NCBI RefSeq assembly: GCF_030272615.1
Contig: NC_081411.1
Location: forward strand, 827,814,897 to 827,878,896
Length of the DNA stretch: 64,000 bases
Origin: Cryptomeria japonica
Taxonomy: Eukaryota > Streptophyta > Pinopsida > Cupressales > Cupressaceae
Reading direction: 5' to 3'
Position numbers and translations under genes: made by a program. The notes beneath the pieces were generated by a model. That model saw only the letters and a list, made by a program, of their open reading frames with translations, was not told where the DNA came from and did not search any database. This document shows positions 36,069-48,255 of the stretch, one piece after another. The stretch's first letter is position 1. Each line of letters starts with the position of its first letter.

Positions 36069-39000
36069 ATGAGTCCTAACAAATTTCCACCTTTAACTCC
36101 ACATAATTATGCATCATGGAAAATTAAAGTATGGAGTAAACTAATGGAAAAGGGTCTCACACACTACATAGATGGAACAATAACAACACCACTTGATCCT
36201 AAGGCTGATCCAAATGCTCAATTAGAATGGATCACAAAGAATTGCATGGCTCTTGGAACCTTACGCAAGTATGTATCAGATGACCTCATTTTTCACATTG
36301 AGAAGTTTAAAACAATCAAAGAGGCTTGGGATATGTTTTAGAAATTGTATGGACAAGTTGATGAAATTAGAGGCTATCAGATTGACAATGAGCTCACCAA
36401 CTTAGATCCCAAGAGTTTTGATACAATCCAAGATTATGTCACCAAAGCAAATGAGCTAAGAGCAAAGCTAAAGGATTGTGGAATTGACAAAAAGGATGCT
36501 CAATTGATATTCAACTTGTTGGATAAGTTTGCACCAGAATATGCAGCATTTGTGTCTAGCTTCCAAACTCATCGTTTGACAGTGGGGAGTTCTTATGTTA
36601 TGCCTTCATTTGATGCTTTCACAGAAATGTTGATATTGGAACAAACTAAGTTGTTGAACATGGGGTTTCTCAAGTCTTCAAAGTCCAAGGCTTTGGTAGC
36701 AAATCAAGGAAATCAAGGAAGTCAAGGCAAAGATTCCAACAAGAAGAAGAAGCAATCTAAGTCTAAACCACACTAGGAAAAAGGACAATCATCCTCTCCA
36801 TCACAAGGCGATTTTTCATCCTCTTCCAAGAAGGGTACACCACCTAAGAAGGATAAACCAACTTGTGCATATTGCAAAAAGTATGGTCATGATGAGCATC
36901 GTTGCCACGCAAAACAAGTTGATGAGTTAACCAATCTTCTCAAGAAAAACAACATCAACTTGCCATCCGCCTACACAAAGAAGGATTCATCTCCTTCTTC
37001 TTCCTCACAGTCTAAGGGAAAAGGACAAGCATTTGTGGCTAAAACAGGTTCTTCACAGCAATGGATACTTGACTCGGGTGCCTCATATCACATGGGTTCT
37101 ACAAAGGAGCAGTTTTCTTCATTGGGGCCATCTAAGGTACCTCACATTTACATAGGTGATGACACACAAGTAGAGGTTGAAGGGAAAGGTTCAGTTGACA
37201 TGGATGATGGAACATTTGAGAATGTTCTCTATGTTCCTAACTTGTCTACCAACTTTCTCTCCATCTACCAAATCACTCACTATGGGAATGGGAAAAAGGT
37301 TGAGTTTACACCAGATTCAGTTGTGGTAAAGGAACTTGATGATGATGCCTTGGTAGCAGTGGGACAAGTCAATGACAACTCAAGGCTTTATTCATTCTCC
37401 CATTTTGTGCCAAGTTCACCTTCTAGGGCCTTGCTTACTCATTCAAATTCAGAAAGTAAGCTATGGCATGAGCGGTTTGGTCACCTCAACTACCGCTATC
37501 TTCAGCAACTAAGCACTAAAGACATGGTCACAGGTCTACCTTGAATTAGTTTTTCAGAGGGTGTATGTTCAGGTTATTCCATGAGCAAGCATCCCAAAGA
37601 GAAGTTTGATAAAGGGAAAACTTGGAGAGCTTTGGAAGTTCTTCAACTTGTTCACAGCGATGTAGCAGGTCCATTTCTAGCACCTTCATTCAGTAAGGCT
37701 CGCTATGTTCTTACCTTCATTGATGACTACTCCCACTTCACTTGGGTCTACTTTCTCATTCATAAGAGTGAAGTATTTGACAGATTTCAAGACTTCAAGA
37801 CTCGTGTGGAGAAGCAATCAGGGAAAGTGGTCAAGATTCTTCGCACAGATAATGGCAGAGAATATGTGAACAAGAGACTTGAGGATTTTTGTACATTTGA
37901 AGGGATTGAGCTTTAGCATTCTACCGCTTATACTCCACAACAGAACGGGGTTGCAGAATGCAAGAATCGAACTCTCAAAGAAATGGCTAGCTGTATGATA
38001 CATGCACGTTCTCTTGATCCCGCTTTTTGGGCAGAGGCTATCAGTTGTGCCACACACATCCAAAACCGGGTTCCTCACAAAGCTTTCCAAGGTATTACTC
38101 CTTTTGAAGCTTGGGCTGGTAGGAAACCGATTGTGAGACATTTCAGAGTCTTTGGGTGTCCAGCATGGGCTCTTATACCTCCACAGAAACGCAAGACATT
38201 GGAACCACAGAGTCGGCCTTGCATATTTGTTGGATATCCTGAGGGTGTTAAGGTATATAGATTGATGGATCCAGAGACACATGAAGTATTCATTGAGAGG
38301 AGTGTTCACTTTGAGGAAAGCTCTCCTAACTTAGCCTCTCTACCTCCTTCACCTTCCTCCATTGTGGATAGTGATGTTAGTGATTCAGATGATGAGACTC
38401 CCTCAACTCCGACTCGCAGGGTTACACCTCCGTAGGGTCCACTTGCAGTTGAGGAGCCTCGTTCTCCATCTCCACCTAGACCTCATTGGGCTTGACAGAC
38501 ACTTGAGTCCACGGGTTCTCTTGTTGGGGATCCTTCGGATACATGGAGAACTCGATCACAACATCAGGATCTTCCACATGCATTCATTGCTATCGCTTCC
38601 GATCCATAGACATTTAGGGAAGCATCAGGGGTTCTTGAGTGGGACCAAGCTATGGAGGAAGAGTATAGTTCCTTGATGAGGAACAACACATGGGATCTAG
38701 TCCATCTCCCTAAGGGGAGAAAGATGGTTCGATGTAAGTGGATCTATCGGACCAAGTTTGCAGCAGATGGTAGTGTGGATAAGTATAAGGCTCAACTGGT
38801 TGCAAAAGGTTTCTCACAGGTTGCAGGTGTTGACCATACTGAGAACTTTGCTCCCGTAGCCAAGATGAACTCCATTCGTTTGACACTTGCTATTGCTGCA
38901 GCTCATGGTTGGGTTGTACATCAGATGGATGTGAAGAGTGCTTTTCTTCATGGTGATCTTAATGAGGAGATTTATATGGAGCAGCTACAGGGTTTCATCT

Positions 39001-40141
39001 AGGATACTTCCTTGGTTTGCAGACTAAGGAAATCTCTCTATGGCCTTAAGCAGGCCCCCAGGGCTTGGTATGCCAAGATGGATTCCTTTCTTCTCTCCGC
39101 AGGTTTCACCAAGTGTCATTCCGATCCGAATGTCTACATTTTGCGACAGGATGACTCTCACTTGATACTTGTGCTCTATGTCAATGACTTGATCATTACA
39201 GGGAGTACTTCATCCATCATTAGCAGGGTCAGATCTGCTTTGCATGACAGATTTTCTATGACTGACTTGGATCTTTTGCAAGTTACTTTCTCGGGATAGA
39301 GATTTCACAGTCACCTTCCGAGATTACTCTATCGCAGCTCAAGTATGCTCTTGATCTACTTGCACGCTTTCATATGGCTGATTGTAAGCCTGCCTCGACT
39401 CCCTTTCTTTCAGGAGTCAAGGTTGAGGCTTAGTGTTCTTCTCCACTAATTGATGCCACTTTGTATCGTCAACTTGTGGATAGTCTCATTTACTTGACTC
39501 ATACACGCCCTGATATTTCATTTGCAGTTGGCATGGTTTCTTGCTTCATGCAGGATCCACATGAGCTTCATTGGAAAGCTGCCAAACGTATCCTTCATTA
39601 CATCCAGGGTAAACATCATTATGGGATTCACTATGCAGCAGGCACAGGACTTCGCTTGGTTGGTTACACAGACTCCGATTGGGCTGGCGATCTAGTTGAT
39701 CGTAAGTCTACTTCTGGTTACAGTTTTCATCTTGGTTCGGGCCCCATTTGTTGGCAGAGCAAGAAGCAACATGCTATTGCTCTCTCTTTGACTGAGGCTA
39801 AGTATCGAGGCGCTGTTAACGCAGCGACTGAGACCATTTGGCTCCAGCAGATTCTCACAGAGTTTGGATTCACTACTCCATGGCCGACAGTCCTACATTG
39901 CGACAATCAGAGTACTATTGCCATCTTGAAGAACCCGGTCCAGCACTAGTGGACCAAACACATGGAGATTCATATGCACTATATCCAAGAGCTCATCTAG
40001 GAGCAGGTCATTGATTTGCAGTATTGTCCTACAGCAGAGCAGGTTGCAGACATATTCACCAAACCTTTCACTGAGAGTAAGTTCCAGCAGTTGCGAGCTC
40101 TCTTGGGGGTGCGGGATGTGTCATTAGGGGGGGTCAGCTGA
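36069..40141 (+). pseudogene. copia gag-pol polyprotein, decayed
   Basis: The ATG at 36069 (MSPNKFPPLT) starts gag. A CCHC knuckle (CAYCKKYGHDEHRC) lies near 36868, and the protease motif WILDSGASYH near 37062. The GAG-pre-integrase region (LWHERFGHLNY) is near 37461. Integrase follows with VHSDVAGP, TDNGREYV and QNGVAE, then reverse transcriptase (WIYRTKF, QMDVKSAFLHG, LYGLKQAPRAWY) and RNase H with YTDSDWAGD and DNQS. In-frame stops are at 36339, 36774, 37542, 37914, 38433, 38493, 38607, 39000, 39431, 39947 and 39998, with a one-base frameshift near 39280. The polymerase YVDD is YVND, and one zinc-binding Cys of integrase appears to be Tyr. Translation would end at 40141. It cannot make a working polyprotein. 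Confidence 0.96.
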
Positions 40142-40401
40142 CTTCTCCTTCCTCTCTTATGGGGGGGACTTTTTCCTCTTTGAGGTTTTGTCCTTCTTCT
40201 TTGAGATTCTTTTGTACATTCATCTCTCTTTTGGGGGGGAGTTTTTTCCCACTAGGTTTTCTCCCTTTCTCCGTTTGTGAGAGATTGCATTGCATAGTTT
40301 TGCTTGCATTTGCATATTGTACATGGGTACCTATCATGGACTAGTAGCCGGGACCCATCTTGCATTGTTAACTTGAGTCTTCATTCCCCTAAGTTGCACT
40401 T

Positions 40402-40410
40402 AAGGGGGGG
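40402..40410 (+). other. Polypurine tract of copia element
   Basis: AAGGGGGGG directly precedes the 3' LTR. Further G7-type runs at about 40122, 40160 and 40236, within the 270-bp stretch after the pol stop, look like extra or decayed tracts. Confidence 0.9.
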
Positions 40411-40858
40411 TGTTGGTGTAAATAAATATTCATTTTGGATATTATTACACTTACTTAAGTTAACTTAGGATAATGCATCTCTTCGTAGTTTGGATTTGAG
40501 ACACTTAGGGAAGTGTGCACTTAGGGATAGAGCTTGTAGGAGAAATTCCACCTTTTGTGGTCTTATTTTGTTGTTACACTCCACATTCGGTGGGTCATCC
40601 ACCTCTTGTGGAATATTATATTATTTCTCCTACCTACCCTTAGTATTTCTTACCTACCCTTGTTTCTCATTGAGCCACATGTCATATTTGTGTGCTCATA
40701 CATACATATGGCCTTGCCTATATAAGCAGGCCTCTTTTCATTGTATTGGTTAATCCAATTGATCATTTTGCATATTGATGAGAATACAGTTTGTTCTTAT
40801 CATTCTATTGTCTCCTTTATGCTTTTCATTGTGCCCTTGATCGTGGCAAAATCCTACA
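40411..40858 (+). repeat. 3' LTR of copia element
   Basis: Same length as the 5' LTR and about 97% identical by eye. TATATAAG lies at 40719-40726. It is followed by GTAGC. Confidence 0.96.
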
Positions 40859-40971
40859 GTAGCAAATCTTTGGATAGTACAATGTGTTTTCCCCATGCTA
40901 TTTTAAGGTGTGGATTATGTTGTTTTCGGGTAGCTCCAATCCATAAGCCACTTCTTCTACCTTTCTTGTCT

Positions 40972-40973
<2 letters not shown>

Positions 40974-41065
<92 letters not shown>
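40974..41065. repeat. (AT)n followed by (ATG)n microsatellite
   Basis: About 28 AT units (40974-41030) are followed by about 11 ATG/GAT units (41033-41065). The trinucleotide part abuts the 3' end of the reverse-strand LINE-like relic and reads (ATC)n on that strand, so it may have started as that element's 3' tail. The poly-Met and poly-Ile/His frames here are artefacts. Confidence 0.95.
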
Positions 41066-41067
<2 letters not shown>

Positions 41068-42160
41068 GAAACACTTGTTTTTGATAATTAAAGCAACAAA
41101 ACAAGGGTGTTGTCCCTTAATACAACAACCTGTAGGCAAAGAGAAAAACGAAGGAAACAAGTCTCTGACCAATAAAGACAACCATAAAAACAAGGGAGCT
41201 TGCCAAACCAATAAAACAAACCAGAACCCAAATCAAGGGGGGGTAGAAACACCCTAGCCTTGGCTGGGAAGGTTTTGAACGAGGGGGAGAACTTCCCCCT
41301 CCACCTATGACGAACTACCGTCCAGGCGATACAATCATTTGGACCATCCTGAGAGAGATCATCCAAAAGAGACTCCACAGGGATGTAAGTAGGTAGGGAC
41401 AGAGTGTTATTGTGGAACTGCAACAGGTCCTAAGAAGCAGCGACAAACTATTGCAGAGGAATGACATCGAAAACAAGAGTAGTAGGAGAAGAGTGAGGCA
41501 ACAAATTCTCACAAGCAGGAGGAGTCGCAACAGGGGCATTATCAACAACATCAATAGTAGGAGGCACATCATCCTGAGACTCCTCACTAGCCGAATCCTC
41601 ATCAGAAGCATGGATAGTCAAATGATCAATTGTAGCATCCTTCCACCAAGTGGTGACACTCTTATGTCGCAGGATAGAGTAGTTAGAAGTCAAATATCCC
41701 AAGGAGAAGCATTTACGACAACGAAAACAAAGGCCCTCGAGATCTAACAATTGTGTACAAGTCCTATCCCCAATTATGAGAACTACATCCCTTGGGAGAG
41801 GCAAAAAAATGTCAATGTCAACAAAGATGTGAGCAAAGGTGGAGTGACCTATAGAGGAAGTGTCATCATCAATCTCCAAGAAGCAGCCAGAGTTACCAGT
41901 GGCCTCATAACAAGACTACTCCCAGAAATGGAGGGGAAGAGTTGAGAGGCAAACCTAAACTAGACGCACATTAAGTGGTTTAGTAAGAGGGTTAAAGGAA
42001 GTTGTCTAGGGCTTGATAAAGAGAGGGTGGATTCACTAGGCCTACAACTTGTCCAAAATCAAGTCCCGATCAGCCGAAGAAGTAAAGGAAGCAATAAAAA
42101 AGCCTTTGGCACAAGGAAAGAGCTCAATATTATAAGCAGCCAAAGACATTGTCACTTGTT
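41066..42160 (-). pseudogene. LINE-like ORF1 relic (DUF4283-type plus zinc knuckle), 5'-truncated
   Basis: Reverse-strand reading from about 42150 gives NIELFPCAKGF, ASFTSSADRDLIL and PLNVRL in broken frames. Next come DVVLIIGDRTCTQLLDLEG and a zinc-knuckle region whose CX2CX4HX4C has lost its His and last Cys (CRKCFSLGYLTSNY). Then come WWKDATIDHLTI, an acidic stretch and a short 3' region ending ATCAAAAACAAG near the (ATC)n tail. This matches copy 2 at 44708-46440 over its length. The domain pair is typical of plant LINE ORF1. No endonuclease or reverse transcriptase follows. Confidence 0.8.
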
Positions 42161-43109
42161 AATAAGAACAAAATAATTTAAAGATAAATTATTATATATA
42201 TTGAAGAGGGCATTTCCCCTCATTTAATAAAAAAATAAACTATGTAAAATTTTAATTTGACCTTTCTAACAAAAATAAAAACTTAATTAAAAAAATAAAA
42301 TAATAAATATGTATTTAAACTACATCAAGTTATGAATTTTGTTTGAATTTTTTTATGTTCTTTTTGTAGACAAAATACTAAGAGCTAGGGTTTAGAGGTA
42401 GAAAAGATTTGCTATTAGAAAACAAATTCCTAGAAAAAAAAAAGGCGAAGGGAATATCCCTATTTCAAAGTTGGATGAAGAAGAAGCTCATTGAGAGTAC
42501 TAGATTGGTTTAAAATGTACCAAGTCAAAGCTATGACCCCAACCCAGTAAAAATAATTAAAATTGTAAAATTAATATTTGTGTAGGAAAATAATCTAAAC
42601 ATTTTTGTTAGGCATTTGAATTTTGGTTTTGACAATAGTGGTGTGGTCACATCATATGATCATATAACTATCATATTTTGGGAGTGGTTGTGTGATGTTC
42701 TATTGGTCTTCACTATGGTTGTAGGTTTTCAATGTGATTTATTTATTGAAAGTTATCCAGCTTGAATCTATAGTTGGAACAATTTAAATTTTTAGGATTA
42801 TTTGTGATCCTATCTTAGCCAAACCCCTATTGAATTTGTTTCAACACTAGTACATGTTATGGAATAAATTTGAAGCTGTGTTGTATATACCTAGAGTGCT
42901 ATGTATTAAGCAAACAAAATAGTAGCTTCAAATAAATTATAACAAACCCATAAGATTTTCAAAGTGTGTTGATATTTTGGGTGTACGATATGGATAGAGG
43001 GCAATGAAACAATTATATATTCCAAGGGGATTTGGTATGAATCTATAGGTTTAGTAATGGGATGAGTTATTAGGGTGGCAACGCTATGTTTAAGGATTTA
43101 AATTTTTAA
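42161..43109. other. No gene seen
   Basis: AT-rich intergenic DNA between the LINE-like relic and the duplicated segment; no coding or repeat structure recognised. Confidence 0.4.
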
Positions 43110-44707
43110 TTTTTTTTTTTTAAAAGAGAAAATCAAAATGCATGAAAATATATAATTTTTAATTTAAACTACTATAAAACTAAAAACCTTACCTCCACAA
43201 CCTTACAAACATCATGGTGACATTGTGTTGGCTTGAGTCCACCTGAAATGCACTCACACTTATTGTCACTCTCATTAGGGTGTTGGGAGAAATGGGGTCA
43301 AGCTCAAATAAGCTCAACCTCTATGTTTTTTTAGTTTTCAACATGGACAAAATGTGAGTGCATTATAGTGTGCTTGCATTTCTCTTTAATGGATGAAAAG
43401 TGTTTTGTGGCCTCTTTTTTGTCCCCCATATTTTTGTGTGTCCCCCAAATACTAATTCCATTAAGTTATGATCTGTTTGAGATCATATAAAAAGTAGGAA
43501 AAATATTTTTGTTTGGATTTCCAAAATTAATTAAAATCTTCTCAATTATCAATGTTGACGAGTCACTCTTTTTCAAGCCTTACATATTGGATGAAGAGTA
43601 ACAAGAAGTTTTGTTGGCTTCACTGGAATATTTTACACCTAAAGATGTGGAGGTGCCGAAAAATGATATCCTTATTTGCAAGAAGTTGAAGAAAATTAGG
43701 CATGATGAAAATGAATCATGGTTTATCAGATTAAAGAGTAACTACCTAATAAGTTCAAGTGGATGTTAAGAGGCAAGAAGTACCCACACTTAAAGTCTTA
43801 CAACTTTTGGGGACCAAAATATCTATAATTAGGGAAGCATGATTTGAAATTCAAGTCATTCATTTTTAATGTTGTAGTCCTTAGAGATAGAGTTGTATGT
43901 GTAAAATAAAGTGCTAATTATCAAAATATTCTAAACAATACATAAATGAGACAATAATAAAGTGGAAAGCAAAGTATAGATAAACAATACAAATTCAACC
44001 CTCCTTGTGATGTCCCATTTTATTCTAATTCTAAGGATCTTGTAGATCTTCTGATGTGGCTCTCAACAACAGTATGATCAACAAAATGACTACCTAGAAT
44101 ATGAGTAGCTACATGATATTATGCTAAATACATGATTTGATGAGTTATGATGCTTAAATGCTATGCTAATTTACTATGATAATTGCTAATTTCTCAATTG
44201 ATAAAGTGCAAAATTAAACTAGCATGAACAAGCTAAAAACATGAGGAGCAACCCGAATGCAAATGAGATGCTTTTTATAGATTTTCCAGGACCAAGGCCA
44301 AGGTGGCAAGAATCAACAGTTGAGATCTAATATGGAGATGTCAAAGGTTGAAAATGAAGAAGTTGGAGAGGAGGTACACTTGTCATCCTTGGAGTGACAA
44401 GTGTCCAGTGCTTCTCAACAAATGCCAACAAGAGGGAAAGTGTCAAGGGGATGAGGTACAAGTGGAAAAGGTGCCATGTGTCCTCAAGAGAGGGTGAACA
44501 ACCCACAAAAGGTTAGGATAACCTTGGTTAAAGGATAGAGGGTTAGATTAGGATGAATAGGGTTAGTTAAACCCAAGATTAGATAGGATGGGTTAGGTTA
44601 GAATATGGTTAGGATAAGTAGTTAAGATTAGGAGCCATGTGCTCATTTGAATTAAAAATTCAAATTAAATGATAAGGGATAATTCAATTCAATAAATAAT
44701 TAAATTT

Positions 44708-46440
44708 AATTCTCTATTATGGCTCCCACAACTCTCACATCTCCTGCCCATAAGGTGATTTCAAATTGCTTCAACGACTCTCCCTCGTGCAGGCCTTCTT
44801 CTGCCACGTCTGCTCTTGTAGTGGTCTCCTTCAACGTTGTTGCTTTCCTGCCCCTCCCCCCCAGTATTGGGGTTGTTGGTGCCCTTCTTGGGGGTGCTCC
44901 CCACATGGAGCCTACTCCCTGGGGGAACTCTCCTATCAAGGACTTTCCATCCTCTGTGTTGAGTGTTGTCAGTTTGTGCCCTCCACCACTTGCAGAGGGT
45001 CCTGCTGTGGTCGGCTCTTTGGCTTCTGGTGATGCTTCTTAGCCGACTACTACTGTTGTTGTTGGTTTGCCCAAACCTGTTGGCATGTGTAGCTTTTCTC
45101 GTGTGGCCAGAACTGTCGCCCAACCCTCGAAGGGGGTTCATCCCTTCCCTTGTGCCAAATCCTCCCCTGTGGTGGTTTAATGTGGACAAGATGTGGTGGA
45201 CAAGATGTGGTTCTACCAATGCTATTCTCTTGTGTGCAGATTCTCTGGGCTCTGGCCTTCTCTATCAGACCTGCATTGCTGGGTAAGTGACTCTTGGTGA
45301 CCTTTGGTGGCTCACAATATTGAGCTTTTCCCCTGTGCCAAAGGCTTTTTAATTGCTTCCTTCACATCTTCAGCTGATCGAGATTTGATTTTGGGCATGG
45401 TGTGGGCTTGGGGAGTGCACTCCCTCTCTGTTAAGCCTTGGTTTACCTCCTTTAACCCTCTCATTAAACCACTTAACGTGCGTCCAATTTGGGTTTACCT
45501 CATCAATCTCCCTATTCACTTTTGGGAGCATTTTTGCTATGAGGCTATTGGTAACTCTATTGGCCATTTCTTGAAGGTCGATGAAGCTACGTCCTCAATG
45601 GACCACACTACCTTTGACTACATCCTTGTAGATATTGATGTCTCCTCGCCTCTCCTTGGAGATGTAGTTCTTATGGTTGGAGATAGAACTTGGACACAAC
45701 TGCAGAATTTTGAAGGCCTCCCCTTTCTTTGTAGGAGATGCTTCTCTATGGGTCATCTTGCTTCAGATTGCTCCATTTCGTGCCACAAAGGTGTTTCTAC
45801 TTGGTGGAGGAATTCTACTATTGATCACTTAACAATCAAAGCTCTAGACTTTGCTCCTGCTGACTCCTCCCATGAGGATGATATCCCCTCTTAGGATGAG
45901 GTCGTTCCCCTCACAACTACTGTTTCCCTTGTGGCTCCTTCTGTGGCCTCATTTCCTAAGGTCCTCACTACAACTTCTCCTGTTCTGCAACCATCTTATG
46001 TTGTTGAACCTGCTTCTAGTGCTGCTTTGTCACATCTTGTTGTTTCTCTTTAGCAACTTCCTGTTGTTATGTTGCAACACCCTATTGACTCTTCTGATTG
46101 TAACGCCGTCCCTTCCGATTGATCTCTCCTTTGATGGTCCCAATGAAAGTATCGCCTAGTCTATGGTTGCTTGCAAGCGGAAAGGGAAGTCTTCTCCCCT
46201 GCCCCGCTCCCCCCCGCCTTTTTGGGGTTTGGGTTGCTCTCCCCCCTTGGTTGGGAGTCTTAGTTGTTTTCTGGTTGGATAGGTTTTCCTTTGCGTATCT
46301 GACTAGGTTTGGTTCTTGTTGTCTCTAGGTTGTTGTTTTGTTGCCAACATCATTTCTTGATGGTTGTTGTTTTCAGTTGATAGTTTTTGACTATGTTAAG
46401 GGTCAACGCCCTAGTTAACGCTGCTTTACTAACCAAAAAC
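44708..46440 (+). mobile_element. ORF1-only LINE-like retroposon, 1733 bp, with 14-bp target duplication
   Basis: AAATAATTAAATTT occurs exactly at 44694-44707 and 46441-46454, a target duplication of the length made by non-LTR retrotransposition. The unit starts a few bases before an ATG (44719) and ends CTAACCAAAAAC. The whole coding content is an ORF1-like protein; there is no endonuclease or reverse transcriptase. The reverse copy at 41066-42160 has the same ORF1-to-3'-end arrangement, so the loss of ORF2 came before both insertions. This implies mobilisation in trans by a LINE. Confidence 0.85.
44719..46159 (+). pseudogene. LINE ORF1-like protein (DUF4283-type plus CCHC knuckle), broken
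   Basis: The first frame, 44719-45042, begins MAPTTLTSPAHKV and is Ser/Pro-rich. After a stop and frame changes the main open stretch, 45304-45894, carries NIELFPCAKGF, SADRDLILGMVWAWG, VRPIWVYLINLPIHFWE and GDRTWTQLQNFEGLPF. It then has an intact zinc knuckle CRRCFSMGHLASDC and WWRNSTIDHLTIK. This order is the nucleic-acid-binding ORF1 of plant LINEs, thought to coat the RNA. Stops at 45040 and 45892 and at least one frameshift near 45170-45300 make it non-functional. The remainder to 46159 is low-complexity Ser/Pro/Leu. Confidence 0.85.
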
Positions 46441-47755
46441 AAATAATTAAATTTGTTTATTTAATTATAAAATAGAAGAAATGAATTTATGATGGGGAGG
46501 ATTAATTAATTAAAATTAATTAATTGAAGGGATTATCAATTATGAACTATATAAATAAATCCTTAGATTTATTTACAAGTAGAAGAATAAAAGAATTAAT
46601 TAAATCATTTTGTATTTAATTAATTAACAAGGCTGATTAATTAAATAACTGCATATTTAGTTAATTATCTCCAAACCAATTTTAGGTGTATACAAGAGTA
46701 ACTATTGGTACTAAAGTTATGAAGTAACATGGAAATCTATTTTTGTACCAAAATTGTTAGAAATAATTGAATGATATATTTGGAGTACTTCAGTGCGAGA
46801 CAATAATCTACTTGTTCAAAACATTTTTGTTAATATTTGATCAAATTGTAGATAATAGACAAGAGTCAAAAGCCTATTAGTGAAGTTTCCACTGGCAACA
46901 AGGGGCAATCACTATTCACTATGATAAAAATGTGATGAGTGGTGAACTCCATATTATGACAAGTGGCAAAGATGTCCTGATATGGACATGGAGTAAAATA
47001 AGAAGAGCTTATGGATTCCAAATGGTATTTGGAGCACTTGTTTCTCATTTTTAGTGCCAATTTAAGTGTTATATAGTTGATTTTGGGGGTTAACTATTCA
47101 TGGTAACTCTCTCATTGCTTAGTACTATAAGATTTTTTTATTTTATTTTATTTCTTAAATGTTTTCTAGGTTTACGTAGTTGTGGGGATATAATAGGAGT
47201 GAAGGAGCTTGAAATCAATTGTAATGCCCCTAATTAATCAATACATTGATGTAACATTTGTATGTTGCTACCTAGGATAGGGATGGGATGATTGGAAGCA
47301 TACTCTTCTTAGTTTTTCTAGTCCATTAACCATCTTATCTAGTTTTACAAGGTATTTTGTATGTTTTGCAATGTGTTGTGCCACATGTTACATGTTTATG
47401 TAAAGTCTATTGTTCTTGATTTTACATGCTTTGGTTGATAAACAATGCATTTGAGAGTTAATATTAGAATCCATTTAATGATTTTTGCGAAATTTCTAAA
47501 CCTGGTGTTTATAGATCATAATGCCATTGAAGGTCTTGAACCTTCTATTCTCAATAAGTGATATCTCTTAACTAAATGATAATATCATCACATTCTCATG
47601 TGATTGATATTCTATGATAAAAATTACAAGAATGCCAAACTGTGAAAAATATTAAGAGCATCTATGGTCCTCGTCTCTAAATTGATCTTTGAGGGAAACA
47701 TCCAATACATTATATTTTTCATGTGAAAAGCATTTTCTTTCTTCTGCTGCAGAGT

Positions 47756-48111
47756 CATTACTGGATGGCACTAGCTCTGTCTGGCGTCTGCAATGGTGTA
47801 TTTAAAGTAATTAAAAGTAATATTTTTTTAGTTAATTATTCCCAAGACACCCTTGAAATCAAGATACAAAGAAAAAGAATAGAGAAAGTGAATGTAAAGT
47901 TGTTTGATTAGATGTCCACACCCACTTCCTTCTTTTTCCCTTTTTACAACTGAAAAGCGAAAGCAGGCCAGAATCAGGAGGATTCCATTAACAACTGTTA
48001 CATGGAGTCTAATCCACTCTTTCGGTAATGTTTGCTTTGGGCAGCTTCCCCTTGCCTTCACAAACCGTAAGGAAGAAGCAAAGAATATGATGAATTTTGA
48101 TCCCTCTCTCC
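47756..48111. other. Upstream region of the HMA gene
   Basis: About 350 bases between the duplicated segment and the TATA box, probably promoter DNA. No specific regulatory motif could be assigned with confidence. Confidence 0.4.
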
Positions 48112-48124
48112 CTATATATATATA
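48112..48124 (+). promoter_or_regulatory. TATA box of the HMA gene
   Basis: TATATATATATAA within CCCTATATATATATAATG, about 130 bases upstream of the start codon. Transcription would begin near 48145-48160, giving a roughly 100-base 5' UTR. Confidence 0.6.
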
Positions 48125-48255
48125 ATGCCCTCAGACCATTTTGATGAACAACAAGAAATTGAACAATCTCTTCACAACTATTTGTATTCCTAAACTATCT
48201 TTACTCTCAGTTGAGGCTCAAATTCTAGCAGCTGCTAACATTATCTGGTTTCAAA

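Larger units (their letters stand above)
33778..40858 (+). mobile_element. Complete but inactive Ty1/copia LTR retrotransposon, 7081 bp
   Basis: Two 448-bp LTRs (33778-34225 and 40411-40858) with TG...CA ends are flanked by the target duplication GTAGC (33773-33777, 40859-40863). A tRNA-iMet-type primer-binding site follows the 5' LTR and a polypurine tract precedes the 3' LTR. The internal order gag, protease, integrase, reverse transcriptase, RNase H is that of the copia superfamily. By eye the LTRs differ at about 13 of 448 positions (about 3%), so insertion is not recent. Eleven in-frame stops, one frameshift and mutated key residues make it non-functional. The 1.8-kb untranslated leader is unusually long and contains a GC-rich island. 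Confidence 0.97.
43894..46694. mobile_element. Solo LTR (about 1054 bp) interrupted by a LINE-like insertion
   Basis: It starts TGTATGTGTAAAATAAAG and ends TTTTAGGTGTATACA. The target duplication AGAGT is at 43889-43893 and 46695-46699. Copy B at about 51998-52012 reads GAGATAGAGTTACTATTGG without any insertion and is therefore the empty site. Removing the nested LINE-like unit and one of its target duplications leaves about 1054 bp without coding capacity. Confidence 0.88.
43110..47755. repeat. Duplicated segment, copy A (carrying a nested solo LTR and LINE-like unit)
   Basis: 43110-43893 plus 46695-47755 align with 51215-53678 (copy B). Landmarks shared by both include AAAACTAAAAACC, ACTATTGGTACTAAAG, CATTTGAGAGTT and CATTTTCTTTCTTCT. 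Copy A is split by a 2.8-kb insertion at 43894-46694. Pieces of both copies still read like a protein in broken frames (for example TPKDV, KIRHDENESW, LIWTW and FDQIVDNRQES), so the ancestor may have contained a real exon set; I do not recognise the family. Copy A has about 100 extra bases at 47088-47186, ending in a splice-acceptor-like TTTTCTAG, where copy B is continuous. Confidence 0.8.

Noticed and set aside
40741-41257. Frames coding poly-Tyr/Ile, poly-Asp, poly-His or poly-Met
   Set aside because: Translations of the (AT)n and (ATG)n microsatellites.
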